Shown: positions 55,881-64,000 of the stretch, piece by piece
Position numbering within the stretch: the first letter of the stretch is position 1
Layout: the number at the start of each line of letters is the position of its first letter
NCBI RefSeq assembly: GCF_001941825.1
Contig: NZ_CP019037.1
Span: 310,001-374,000, forward strand
Origin: Massilia putida
GTDB taxonomy: Bacteria > Pseudomonadota > Gammaproteobacteria > Burkholderiales > Burkholderiaceae_D
Length of the DNA: 64,000 nucleotides
Direction: 5' to 3'
Program-made: the position numbers and the translations under genes
Notes under the pieces: model-generated
The model's input: the letters and a program-made list of their open reading frames with translations, nothing else
Database searches by the model: none
Told to the model about the DNA's origin: nothing

Positions 55881-56963
55881 ATGAACAAGTCAGCCATCGC
55901 CGCTGCCATTTTTGGCCTGTGCGCGGCCAGCGCCGCGTCCGCCCAGAACGTCACGCTGTACGGCCTGCTGGACACCGGCATCGAATACCTGAATCACACC
56001 GGCCCCAACGGCGCCTCGCAGGTCCGCATGCCGAACATCACGGGCAGCGTACCGTCCCGCTTCGGCCTGCGCGGCGGCGAAGACCTGGGCAATGGCTGGA
56101 AGGCGACGTTCGTGCTGGAGAGCGGCATCGCGCTCGACAGCGGCGCCCTGAACTACGGCGGCCGCCTGTTCGGGCGCCAGGCGAACGTGGCGCTCGCTGG
56201 CCCGTGGGGCATCTTGACGCTGGGCCGCCAGTACACGATGACGTTCCACGCGCTGCTCGATACCGATACGCTGGGGCCGAACGTGTACGCGATCTCGAAC
56301 CTCGACCCGTACCTGCCGAACACGCGCGCCGACAACGCCGTCGGCTGGCTCGGACATGCCGGCGCGTTCAGCTACGGCGCCACCTGGAGCAGCGGCCGCG
56401 ACGCCGCCGGCCCGGCCGGTCCGCAGGCCACCAACTGCGCGGGCGAGTCTTCCACCGACCGCCTGGCCTGCCGCCAGGCGACCGTCATGGCCAAGTACTC
56501 GGCCGAGCGCTTCGGCGTCGCGGCGTCGTGGGACCGCATGCGCGGCGGCCCGAACGCGTTGTTCGGCCTGAACAGCGGGCGCTACAGCGACACGCGCACC
56601 ACGCTGGGTGCCTACGTCAAGGCCGGCAATGTAAAATTCACGGGCGGTATCCTGCACCGCGAAAACCTCAGCGCCAACAGCTTCGAGTCGAACCTGTTCC
56701 ATGCGGGCGTCACCGTGGCGCTCGATGCACGCTGGACGCTCGACGGCCAGGTGGGCAAGCTGGCTGTCAACGCCAGCCCCAACGACGCCACCATCGTGGC
56801 CGTGCGCGCCACCTACGCGTTCTCGCGCCGCACGGTCGCCTACCTGTCTGCCGGGCATATCGCCAATGGCGGCACGTCGGCCATCGCCGTGTCGCCCGGC
56901 GCCACCACGCTGGCCGGCATGGACCAGAGCGGCGTGATGGCCGGCCTGCGCCTGGCGTTCTGA
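55881..56963 (+). CDS. Gram-negative trimeric porin
   Basis: 360 residues. Signal peptide MNKSAIAAAIFGLCAASAASA, then the Burkholderiales porin opening QNVTLYGLLDTGIEYLNHTG, RFGLRGGEDLGNGWKATFVL and GRQANVALAGPWGILTLGRQ, ending in a C-terminal Phe (GVMAGLRLAF) needed for outer-membrane assembly. It likely provides passive entry of small aromatics. Good aggag site upstream. Confidence 0.95.
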   Translation: MNKSAIAAAIFGLCAASAASAQNVTLYGLLDTGIEYLNHTGPNGASQVRMPNITGSVPSRFGLRGGEDLGNGWKATFVLESGIALDSGALNYGGRLFGRQANVALAGPWGILTLGRQYTMTFHALLDTDTLGPNVYAISNLDPYLPNTRADNAVGWLGHAGAFSYGATWSSGRDAAGPAGPQATNCAGESSTDRLACRQATVMAKYSAERFGVAASWDRMRGGPNALFGLNSGRYSDTRTTLGAYVKAGNVKFTGGILHRENLSANSFESNLFHAGVTVALDARWTLDGQVGKLAVNASPNDATIVAVRATYAFSRRTVAYLSAGHIANGGTSAIAVSPGATTLAGMDQSGVMAGLRLAF

Positions 56964-57036
56964 GTCCACGCGCGTGCGCCCGGCCGGGCACACGCTTGCG
57001 TTTGCGGCGGCAGCGCCGGTGGGTTACAGTTTTCGA

Positions 57037-57990
57037 ATGGCGAACCCATCTCATCCACCTTGCGCCAACGCCGCGCGCATCGCGTTCCTCGAGCAGGAAA
57101 TCGACCGGCTGCGCGCCGCGGCAGACGAAGGCGCCTGGCTGTTCCAGCATACGCCAGCACTGGTCTGCATCCTTGGCGACGGGGCCATCGTCAAGCGCGC
57201 CAACCCGGCATTCTGGCAGGCCCTGGGCCTGCCCGACAATGCGCTGCTGGGGCAGTCGATCAAGCACCTGATGCATCCCGACGAATTCGTCAAGAGCTTT
57301 GCGGAGAGAATGAAACTGCTGACGGGCGAGGACAGCAGGAATTTCGAACTTCGCATACGGCATGCCGACGGTTCGTGGCGCTGGATTTCGTGGAGCTGTC
57401 CGGCGATCCGCATGGCAGACCCCGGCATGTTCCTCGTCGGTCATGACGTCACCGAATCCAGGCTGAGCGCGGCCGAACTGCTGCATCGCGCCCAGCACGA
57501 CCCGCTGACCGGTCTCGCGAACCGCGCCATGCTCGACCACAGCCTCGCACAGGCACTGCTGCGTCATGAGCGGCATCCGGCGCAGAGTGTGGCCCTGATG
57601 CTGATCGACCTCGACGGTTTCAAGCAGGTGAACGACACGCTCGGCCACGCGGCCGGCGACGATGTATTGCGCCACGTAGCGGCGGCGCTCAAGGCCTGCC
57701 AGCGCAAAAGCGACCTCGTGTGCCGCGTCGGCGGCGACGAATTCGCGCTGATCGCCGAGGGGGCCGCGCAGCCCGATCTGGAAAGCATCGCCGGCCGCAT
57801 CGTTACCGAACTGAGGATGCCTATCCAATGGGAAGGCCATGACATTCGCATCGGCGCCAGCATCGGCATCGCGCTGGCGGGGGACAAGGAAAATGCCGCC
57901 GACCTGTACCGGCAGGCCGATGCGGCACTGTATGCCGTCAAGCGCGGCGGCAAGAACGGCTACGCGGTCGCGCCCGCTCAGTCGCGGTGA
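57037..57990 (+). CDS. PAS-GGDEF diguanylate cyclase
   Basis: 317 residues from MANPSHPPC. A PAS domain (~25-145; LVCILGDGAIVKRANPAFWQ, RHADGSWRWISW) is followed by GGDEF (~155-310) with intact active site RVGGDEF and an inhibitory site RKSD five residues earlier. It makes cyclic di-GMP, with product inhibition expected. No transmembrane segment, so cytosolic. Overlaps the convergent amidohydrolase by 13 bases. Confidence 0.92.
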   Translation: MANPSHPPCANAARIAFLEQEIDRLRAAADEGAWLFQHTPALVCILGDGAIVKRANPAFWQALGLPDNALLGQSIKHLMHPDEFVKSFAERMKLLTGEDSRNFELRIRHADGSWRWISWSCPAIRMADPGMFLVGHDVTESRLSAAELLHRAQHDPLTGLANRAMLDHSLAQALLRHERHPAQSVALMLIDLDGFKQVNDTLGHAAGDDVLRHVAAALKACQRKSDLVCRVGGDEFALIAEGAAQPDLESIAGRIVTELRMPIQWEGHDIRIGASIGIALAGDKENAADLYRQADAALYAVKRGGKNGYAVAPAQSR

Positions 57991-59483
57991 CCGTCATCCG
58001 CCAGCCGTGCCGACACGGTTGCGGTGGAGTTGGCATACGCGGCCGCGACGTCCGCCTTCATCTTGTCCAGCGCCGCAGCCGGCAGGTAACGGCCTTTAAG
58101 GACGACCCCAGCAACCTTGTCCAGGTTGGCGACGTCCAGCACCGGATTGGCGTCGAGCAGGACGAGATCCGCGTTCTTCCCTGCCTCGACGGTGCCCATC
58201 GTCGCTTCCCTGCCGAGGAATTGCGCCGCGTTCAGGGTCGTCATCTGCAGGATCTCGAGCGGCGCCAGGCCGGCGCCGGCCAGCTCGCGGAATTCCTGGT
58301 GCAGGCTGAAGCCGGGGATGACCATCACCGCGTTCACCTCGGTCCCCGTCAACATGCGCACGCCGTTGGCTTTCAACAGTTTCGTCAGCCGTTGCTGGAA
58401 CGGATAGTAATTCACGAAGGTCGCCTGGGCGGCCGTCGGAATGTCGCGGCGCGTCGCGGTGCCGTACGCACGCCACGTCTGGCGCCGTGCCTGGTCCACG
58501 TATTTCAGGTTCGGATCGTTCATGAACGCCGGATCGCCGCTGTCCGCGATGGTGCGCAGGCGGATCAGGGTCGGAACCATCCAGGTGTCGTTCCTGACGA
58601 AGGTCTTCGCCAGGTCGACGCACTTCGATTCGCTGTACGTGTCGAGGATGCGCTGGTAGAACGGGGCGTCGCCCACGCGGTAGGTCGCAATGTTCGGGTT
58701 GTACGGGGTCGGCGCGCCCTTGCCGCCCACGAGCGCCGCGCGGATCGCCGTCTCGTCCCCCGCGCAGTCGAGTCCGATACCGTAGCCCGCCCCGTAGTGC
58801 TCCAGCGCGCGCATCCCCCAGTCGCTCGCTTCGCGCCCGCTGACCGCTGCGCCCGGCAAATGGCCCGCCACCGGCAGGCCGGCCTGCTTCGCTTCGGCGA
58901 AGATGGCGATGGTGGCGTCGCGCGATGCCTGGAACAGCTTCACGAAGTCGGCACCCATCGCCTTCGTCGCGCGGACCGCCTGGACGCCCTGTTCCGGCGT
59001 GGCGATGCCGACCAGGATCGGCCCCGTTGCCAGCAGGATTTCCGGCGCGTCGGCGCGCCCCGCCGCACTGTCCGCGTTGAGGCGCCGCGCCGCCGCGATC
59101 GTGTCCGGCGTACCCGACATCTCGCGGATTCCCGTCACGCCGTTTGCGATCAGGAGCGGCCAGAACGTGGGCGACTGGTTCGCATACTGCATCGCGTGCG
59201 AGTGCATGTCGTTAAACCCCGGCACGACGAACTTGCCCGTGGCGTCGACTGCCCTGGCGCTGCCGCTCAGCTCGACCGGCCCATCCGTCACCGCCAGGAT
59301 GCGGCCCCCGTCGATGACGATCGACACGCCGGCCGTCGCCTTGCCGCTGCGGGTGTCGACGACGGTCGCGTTCTGCAGCACGGTGCCGCTCGATACGCGC
59401 AGCTTGTCGCCGCCCGCGCACGCGGCGATGAGTCCCGCGGCCGCGACGAGTGCCGCCGCGGCGGCCAGTTGTTTGCGTTTCAT
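57978..59483 (-). CDS. Amidohydrolase lipoprotein (imidazolonepropionase-like)
   Basis: 501 residues from MKRKQLAAAA with a lipobox (GLIAACAGG). Metal-dependent amidohydrolase pattern: GFNDMHSHAMQYA (H-x-H after beta1), LPVAGHLPGAAVSG, ALEHYGAGYG, MLTGTEVNAV and the C-terminal EAGKNADLVLLDANP. Many such exported lipoproteins act as peptidases or amide hydrolases; the substrate cannot be read here. Confidence 0.87.
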   Translation of the reverse strand: MKRKQLAAAAALVAAAGLIAACAGGDKLRVSSGTVLQNATVVDTRSGKATAGVSIVIDGGRILAVTDGPVELSGSARAVDATGKFVVPGFNDMHSHAMQYANQSPTFWPLLIANGVTGIREMSGTPDTIAAARRLNADSAAGRADAPEILLATGPILVGIATPEQGVQAVRATKAMGADFVKLFQASRDATIAIFAEAKQAGLPVAGHLPGAAVSGREASDWGMRALEHYGAGYGIGLDCAGDETAIRAALVGGKGAPTPYNPNIATYRVGDAPFYQRILDTYSESKCVDLAKTFVRNDTWMVPTLIRLRTIADSGDPAFMNDPNLKYVDQARRQTWRAYGTATRRDIPTAAQATFVNYYPFQQRLTKLLKANGVRMLTGTEVNAVMVIPGFSLHQEFRELAGAGLAPLEILQMTTLNAAQFLGREATMGTVEAGKNADLVLLDANPVLDVANLDKVAGVVLKGRYLPAAALDKMKADVAAAYANSTATVSARLADDGHRD

Positions 59484-59590
59484 GTTGTCCCCTCGGTTAT
59501 CGTTGTTTGAGGGAACGAGTGTAGAGACGGCCATTGCTGACCACTATGCAATGCCCTTCATGTCGTCCATGCACGGCATGAATACATTGC

Positions 59591-60160
59591 TCAGCCCAGC
59601 AGCCAGTCGCGCGCCTCGGCTTTCATCATTCGTTCGAGGCCGCTCCCCCGGGTGGCGAACACGCGCCTGACCGGAAACCCGCTCTGCTCCAGCAGGTAGG
59701 CGAGCGCGGCATATTCGCGCGGGTGGCGCGCGACGGCATCCCGGGCCACCTCGACGACACCGCTCGGAAACGTGAACGACCCCATGTCGTAGACGCTTTC
59801 GCGCCTGAGCAGTTTCCAGGTGCCGTTGCGCTTTTCGGCGCGGTCGATGAACCGGTTGTGAGCGGCGCACCCGAGGCCCAGTTCGATGTTGTCGGCGACG
59901 ATGACGGCATTCGTCTCGACGATCGCCCTGTTCCCGTGCGCGCTGATGACGGGAGAACCGATCAGATGCTTGGTGCGCAGCGCCGACCTGCCCATGCGCG
60001 CGGACGCGTCGACGAAATCGCCGAACGCACCTTCGAACCATGTCACTTCAATCGTGCCGTCCGCGTGGAACAGGCCGCGCAGCTTGTCCCACGCGCCGAG
60101 GTCGCGGTACATCCAGCCATTGATGAGGTCGGAAATCTGGATCTGGTCTTCCACTTGCAT
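59591..60160 (-). CDS. SnoaL-like/NTF2-fold protein
   Basis: 189 residues from MQVEDQIQIS (ribosome site aaagga). NTF2-like alpha/beta cone: DQIQISDLINGWMYRDLGAW, LRGLFHADGTIEVTWFEGAF and RNGTWKLLRRESVYDM. Small SnoaL-like proteins of this type occur with aromatic or steroid catabolic genes, as isomerases, dehydratases or with no known activity. The start is divergent from the outer-membrane protein at 60363. Confidence 0.8.
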   Translation of the reverse strand: MQVEDQIQISDLINGWMYRDLGAWDKLRGLFHADGTIEVTWFEGAFGDFVDASARMGRSALRTKHLIGSPVISAHGNRAIVETNAVIVADNIELGLGCAAHNRFIDRAEKRNGTWKLLRRESVYDMGSFTFPSGVVEVARDAVARHPREYAALAYLLEQSGFPVRRVFATRGSGLERMMKAEARDWLLG

Positions 60161-60287
60161 CGTGTGTCCTTTCGCGGCGTTGAGTTCTTGACTCAGTCTA
60201 GGGGCAGGTCGTGCGGCTCGCCATGCAATGGCAGGCATGGCGTGAATGCATGCGATTCATGGAGGTCGGGACCCCATTCAAAATTGT

Positions 60288-60337
60288 TTTGACATTCTCG
60301 TCAAATTGGATCAGTATCCATTTTGACGATTCGTCAA
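60288..60337 (+). promoter_or_regulatory. Paired TetR-type operators and promoter upstream of the outer-membrane protein gene
   Basis: TTTGAC-ATTCTC-GTCAAA (60288-60305) and the perfect palindrome TTGACGA-T-TCGTCAA (60323-60337) start 35 bases apart. TTGACA inside the first acts as a plausible -35, with CAGTAT 17 bases on as a weak -10. The same pair with the same spacing lies beside tetR at 63336. Confidence 0.75.
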
Positions 60338-60362
60338 TACAAAAAAATCTTAAATTGGAGAC

Positions 60363-61262
60363 ATGGATATGCCTTTTTTGAACAAGCAGTCCGTCACGGC
60401 TGCGCTTCTTGCCCTGGGAGTCGCTTCGATGGCCGGCGCCACCGAAGGCGGCGGCACCGTCTACCCGCTCGGCGTCGAGAACTTCGCAGCCGGCGCGATG
60501 CCGCCGCCCGGCCTGTACGGCATGGTCTTCGGGCAGCACTACCATGCGGATACGTTGAAGGACGGCGCGGGCAATACCCTGCCGGTGCCGTTCGAACTGA
60601 CGGCCAACGTCGTCGCCCCGCGCGTAATCTGGGTGACGGGCCAGACGGTGGCGGGCGGCAACCTCGCCTTCCACACGATCGTGCCCCTCGTCGACCTGGA
60701 CGTGCGGGTCGGACCGCGCCGCGAATCGCGGCGCGGCGTCGGCGACATCACCGCCGGCTTTTCCATCGGCTGGCACCATAGCCCCTACCTGCACAGCCTG
60801 GCCGGCATCGACGTCTTCGTGCCGTCCGGGCATTACGACAAGGCCGATCTGGCCAACATCGGGCGCAACACCTGGGCGGCCGAACCCGTCTACATCCTGA
60901 GCCGCATCGATCCGGCCGGTCTGAATGCCGACATCAAGCTGGGGTATGTGTTCAACCGGACCAACGGGGACACCACATTCCGGTCCGGCCAGGAATTCCA
61001 CTTCGACTATGCCCTGGGCTGGGGTTTCGGCCCCCACTGGACCGCGGGCGCCAGCGGCTATGTCTACCGGCAGACGACGGACGACCGCCAGGCCGGCACC
61101 GACCTCGCGTCCGGCAGTGGCCGGGCCGTCGCCATCGGTCCGTCGGTCAAATACGACAGCGGCAACGGCTGGTTCGTGACCGCGAAATGGCAGAAAGAGG
61201 TGGCAGTACGCAACCGGGCGGCGGGCAGCGCCGTCTGGCTGAAGGCCGTGTTCCCGCTGTAG
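60363..61262 (+). CDS. Outer-membrane transport protein, phenol meta-pathway (MetA/SphA-like) family
   Basis: 299 residues. Signal peptide SVTAALLALGVASMAGA, then a beta-barrel with the family start GGTVYPLGVENFAAGAMPPP (compare Phenol_MetA_deg proteins), repeated amphipathic strands and a C-terminal SAVWLKAVFPL. Barrels of this family help hydrophobic aromatics cross the outer membrane. First gene of the TetR-controlled unit, followed by an MFS gene 28 bases on. Confidence 0.87.
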   Translation: MDMPFLNKQSVTAALLALGVASMAGATEGGGTVYPLGVENFAAGAMPPPGLYGMVFGQHYHADTLKDGAGNTLPVPFELTANVVAPRVIWVTGQTVAGGNLAFHTIVPLVDLDVRVGPRRESRRGVGDITAGFSIGWHHSPYLHSLAGIDVFVPSGHYDKADLANIGRNTWAAEPVYILSRIDPAGLNADIKLGYVFNRTNGDTTFRSGQEFHFDYALGWGFGPHWTAGASGYVYRQTTDDRQAGTDLASGSGRAVAIGPSVKYDSGNGWFVTAKWQKEVAVRNRAAGSAVWLKAVFPL

Positions 61263-61290
61263 GCAACGACATCCAATCGAGGAGATCGCA

Positions 61291-62556
61291 ATGACACAAC
61301 AACATTCCGCACAGTGGGACGCACGCTACGAATGGAAAACCGTCGCGCTGCTGGCGCTCGGCTTCGGCCTGGTCGGCATCGACCGTTTCATGATCCTGCC
61401 GCTGTTTCCCGTGATGGCGCAGGCGCTCCATCTCGACTACCAGGACCTGGGCAACATCACCGGCATCCTCGCCGTCGCCTGGGGCATCGCGGCGCTCTTC
61501 ATGGGCAACCTGTCCGACCGCTTCGGCCATCGCAAGGTCATCATTCCGGCGATCGTCGTCTTCTCGCTGCTGGCAGGATTCAGCGGTTTTGCCGCCGGCG
61601 TCGGCTCGCTGATGCTGATCCGCGCCTGCATGGGTTTTGCGGAGGGAGCGTACACGCCCGCGAGCATCGTCGCCACGCTGGACGCCTCGAAGCCGACCCG
61701 CCAGGGCCTGAACATCGGCATCCAGCAGACGGCCCTGCCCCTGTTCGGGCTCGGCTTCGCGCCCATCCTCGTCACGCAGCTGCTCAAGGTGATCGACTGG
61801 CACTGGATCTTCGCACTCGTGTCGATCCCCGGCCTCGTCATCGCGTGGCTGCTGCACAAGACGCTGCGCGACACGGCCGTGTCCACGGCGGCGCTGCATA
61901 CGGCCACGCATGACGTCGCACGGCATCGCTGGACGGACGTCTTCCGCTACCGGAACATCCCGCTGAACATGCTTGGCATGCTGTGCTGGCTGACGACCCT
62001 CGTCGTGCTGAGCGCGCTGTTCCCCAGTTATCTCGTGGACTACCTGCACCTCGAACTGGCGCAGATGGGATTCATCCTGTCCGCGATCGGCTTCGGCGGC
62101 ACGCTCGGGACACTGGCGATGCCGGCGCTGTCCGACCGCCTGGGCCGCAAGCCTGTCATGCTCGTGTCGGTCATCGGCGCGTGCGCGGGTCTCGTGATGC
62201 TGATGCAGAGCGGCCGCGATCCGGTGTACCTGTTCGCCTCGCTGCTGGTGACGCTGTTCTTCACGTTCAGCATGATCTGCCTGACGGTCGGTCCGCTCAG
62301 CGCGGAGGCGGTGCCGGCGTCGCTGATGTCGACCGCGTCGGGGATCGTCATCGGCACGGGCGAGATCTTCGGCGGCGGCGCGGCGCCGGCCATCGCGGGC
62401 TATGTCGCCAAGCATTTCGGGATCCAATACATCCTGCATCTCGCGCTCGGCAGCCTCGTGCTCGGCTTCATCGTCGTGCTCGCGCTGCGCGAAACCGCGC
62501 CGGCACGCGTGGCCAGTCAGGGCAAGCGTCGAACCGCGCCGTCCAACGTGACCTGA
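61291..62556 (+). CDS. MFS transporter
   Basis: 421 residues with twelve membrane helices. GNLSDRFGHRKVIIP (loop 2-3) and ALSDRLGRKPVML (loop 8-9) are the MFS motifs. The TM1 residues FGLVGIDRFMILPLFPVM resemble the anion:cation/aromatic acid symporter branch. It probably imports the substrate of the second FAA-hydrolase cluster. Convergent with tetR, 7 bases apart. Confidence 0.9.
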   Translation: MTQQHSAQWDARYEWKTVALLALGFGLVGIDRFMILPLFPVMAQALHLDYQDLGNITGILAVAWGIAALFMGNLSDRFGHRKVIIPAIVVFSLLAGFSGFAAGVGSLMLIRACMGFAEGAYTPASIVATLDASKPTRQGLNIGIQQTALPLFGLGFAPILVTQLLKVIDWHWIFALVSIPGLVIAWLLHKTLRDTAVSTAALHTATHDVARHRWTDVFRYRNIPLNMLGMLCWLTTLVVLSALFPSYLVDYLHLELAQMGFILSAIGFGGTLGTLAMPALSDRLGRKPVMLVSVIGACAGLVMLMQSGRDPVYLFASLLVTLFFTFSMICLTVGPLSAEAVPASLMSTASGIVIGTGEIFGGGAAPAIAGYVAKHFGIQYILHLALGSLVLGFIVVLALRETAPARVASQGKRRTAPSNVT

Positions 62557-62563
62557 CGCGCTG

Positions 62564-63259
62564 CTAGTCCTGCCCGGGCTCGAGCACGGAGAAGATCGGC
62601 CCGTCCACGCTGCCGGTCGCCGGCAGCGGCATGGCGGCGATGGCATGCGCCTCGTCGAGCGGCAGGCCCATGCCGTGCAGGACGGTGCTAAGCATGTCCT
62701 CGATATGGTCCGGGTGCCCCGGCTCGGTCAGCAGCGTTTCGATGCTGTAGAAGATCGAGCCGAGGATGATGTCGCGGACGACCAGTGCGTTCGTTTTGGG
62801 GAAGCGCCCGCTCGCCATGCCGGCCTGGATGTCGCGCGTGAGATAGGTATCGAGCAGCTTGCCCCGCACCGTGTGGCGCGAGCCGATCCGTGTGAGGAAT
62901 TCGCCCCAGATCGGATAACGCAGCGCCATCCTCACGTAGAGACGCGTACCGACGGCGATCCGTAAGGCCGGGTCGTCGTACTTCTGCACGATAGGGTCGA
63001 TGGTACCCAATACTTCATCGCTCATTTCCCCCGCCACGGCCGCCAACAGGTCGGCCGTCGTCTTGAAGTAATTGTAGAACGTTCCCCGCGCAACGCCGGC
63101 CGCCGCGATGAAATCATCGATCACCGGAACGTCCGGCCCCTTCGCCGCGAAGACCCGCAGTGCGCTTTGCATCATGAGGGCACGTGTCTTTTCGCGGCGT
63201 TGCTGGCCCACGCGGGCACGGTAGTCGGGATTGGCGATCGGGATTGGTTGTCTGGCCAT
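62564..63259 (-). CDS. TetR-family repressor
   Basis: 231 residues from MARQPIPIAN. The N-terminal HTH has the TetR pattern (RALMMQSALRVFAAKGPDVP, FIAAAGVARGTFYNYFKTTA). The remainder is a helical ligand domain. Divergent from the FAA hydrolase at 63405. The palindromes in the shared region, repeated upstream of 60363, are its probable operators, giving self-regulation and control of two units. Confidence 0.9.
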   Translation of the reverse strand: MARQPIPIANPDYRARVGQQRREKTRALMMQSALRVFAAKGPDVPVIDDFIAAAGVARGTFYNYFKTTADLLAAVAGEMSDEVLGTIDPIVQKYDDPALRIAVGTRLYVRMALRYPIWGEFLTRIGSRHTVRGKLLDTYLTRDIQAGMASGRFPKTNALVVRDIILGSIFYSIETLLTEPGHPDHIEDMLSTVLHGMGLPLDEAHAIAAMPLPATGSVDGPIFSVLEPGQD

Positions 63260-63335
63260 GCGGAGTCCTAGTTTGAGGCGATACGGCAACAATCGCGATT
63301 TTACGCGATTCGTTCCAGGCCAACCCTGATTTTGA

Positions 63336-63385
63336 TTTGACATTATCGTCAAATTGGACGATTATTCAAATTGACGCTTCGTCAT
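63336..63385. promoter_or_regulatory. Paired TetR-type operators between tetR and the FAA hydrolase
   Basis: TTTGAC-ATTATC-GTCAAA (63336-63353) and TTGACGC-TTCGTCA (63371-63384) start 35 bases apart, as at 60288. TTGACA in the first plus GATTAT 17 bases later form a plausible promoter toward 63405. Confidence 0.75.
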
Positions 63386-63404
63386 ATCAACATCTGGAGA
63401 CACC

Positions 63405-64000
63405 ATGAAATTGCTTCGTTATGGCCAACCGGGCCAGGAAAAAGTTGGCGCCATCGACAGCGACGGCCAGTTGCGCGACCTGTCCCTGCTGGTGCCCGAT
63501 CTCACGCCGGAGTGGCTCGCGCCGGCGCGCCTGCAGGCGCTGGCCGCGATCCGTCTCGACCGTATGCCCCTCGTGGAAGGCAAGCAGCGCTTCGGCGTCC
63601 CGGTCGCGGGCGTGCGCCAGTTCGTCTGCATCGGCCTCAACTACCGCAAGCATGCCGAGGAATCCGGCCTGCCCATCCCGCAAGAACCCGTCGTGTTCAC
63701 GAAGGCCCTGACCTCCCTCTCCGGCGCCGACGACGACATCGTACTGGCGCCGGGCTCCGAAGAAACCGACTGGGAAATCGAACTCGGCTTCGTCATCGGC
63801 ACCACGGCGCGCAACGTCAAGGTCGAGGACGCGCTGGCTCACGTGGCGGGCTATTGCCTCGCCAACGACGTGTCCGAGCGCAACTGGCAGCTCAAGCGCA
63901 ACGGCCAGTGGGGCAAGGGCAAGAGTTTCGATACGTATGGCCCCATCGGCCCGTGGCTGGCGACCGCCGACGAGATCCGCGACCCGCAGGCGCTGCAGAT
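63405..64000 (+). CDS. Fumarylacetoacetate hydrolase-family protein (C-terminus off the window)
   Basis: About 198 residues are visible from MKLLRYGQPGQ with ctggaga upstream. The blocks FVCIGLNYRKHAEESGLPIP, DWEIELGFVIGTTARNV, GYCLANDVSERNWQ and KSFDTYGPIGPWLAT are nearly the same as in the protein at 51631, so the two are close paralogues. It probably begins another ring-cleavage operon under TetR control. Confidence 0.92.
   Translation, partial: MKLLRYGQPGQEKVGAIDSDGQLRDLSLLVPDLTPEWLAPARLQALAAIRLDRMPLVEGKQRFGVPVAGVRQFVCIGLNYRKHAEESGLPIPQEPVVFTKALTSLSGADDDIVLAPGSEETDWEIELGFVIGTTARNVKVEDALAHVAGYCLANDVSERNWQLKRNGQWGKGKSFDTYGPIGPWLATADEIRDPQALQ

Overview
The window looks like DNA of a GC-rich betaproteobacterium, most likely Oxalobacteraceae (Massilia/Telluria-like). 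That inference rests on the NrdB and PpsA sequences, a Burkholderiales-type trimeric porin, several AAHS/MFS and LysR genes, and strong G/C third-position bias in the housekeeping genes. No rRNA, tRNA or CRISPR array was recognised.
Layout. (1) 1-1850 is the broken end of a conjugative type IV secretion operon (virB4' fragment, virB5, eex lipoprotein, virB6), which butts directly against nrdB (1860-2921). (2) 3054-4444 is a small accessory module: a tyrosine-recombinase-like protein lacking key catalytic residues, a small RHH-like ORF, a palindromic promoter, and an unknown gene. (3) 4540-17406 is bounded by two identical inverted IS3-family copies. Between them are a complete tyrosine recombinase/coiled-coil operon with a 12-8-12 bp site beside it, an IS3-family element interrupted by an IS21-family element, and a chemoreceptor operon. 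The right-hand IS copy sits inside a 3-hydroxyacyl-CoA-dehydrogenase-like gene. (4) About 13200-42250 is an aromatic catabolic island. Its lower pathway is hapCDEFG-like (two-subunit hydroquinone 1,2-dioxygenase, semialdehyde dehydrogenase, maleylacetate reductase, hydroxyquinol dioxygenase). Its upper part has a p-cresol-methylhydroxylase-like flavoprotein, cytochrome c and SDR, plus a PHBH-fold monooxygenase, an acyl-CoA-dehydrogenase-fold flavoprotein and an alpha/beta hydrolase. There is also a hydrophobic-substrate envelope module (MFS, DUF1302, DUF1329, YCF48-like, MMPL/RND) and a MalT-like LuxR regulator. (5) 42255-43566 is a third, related IS3-family element. (6) 43611-64000 is probably backbone: PrpF-like, ppsA, a chemoreceptor, and two further aromatic-catabolism clusters. 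One has a flavin monooxygenase, FAA hydrolase, extradiol dioxygenase and AAHS transporter. The other has an outer-membrane protein, MFS, TetR and a second FAA hydrolase that runs off the end.
How it fits together. A 15-bp palindromic motif (CTATCTTTCGATAGG and close variants) occurs five times in the island, each time upstream of a different operon: chemoreceptor, hap lower pathway (shared with the MalT-like regulator), monooxygenases, transport module, and upper flavocytochrome pathway. I read this as one dispersed regulon that senses, imports and degrades a hydrophobic 4-substituted phenol through hydroquinone. No Baeyer-Villiger monooxygenase of the classical HapA type is present, so the step that makes hydroquinone is open. 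A second, independent control system is visible at 60288-63385, where two promoters carry the same pair of TTGACG-type palindromes at the same spacing next to a tetR gene.
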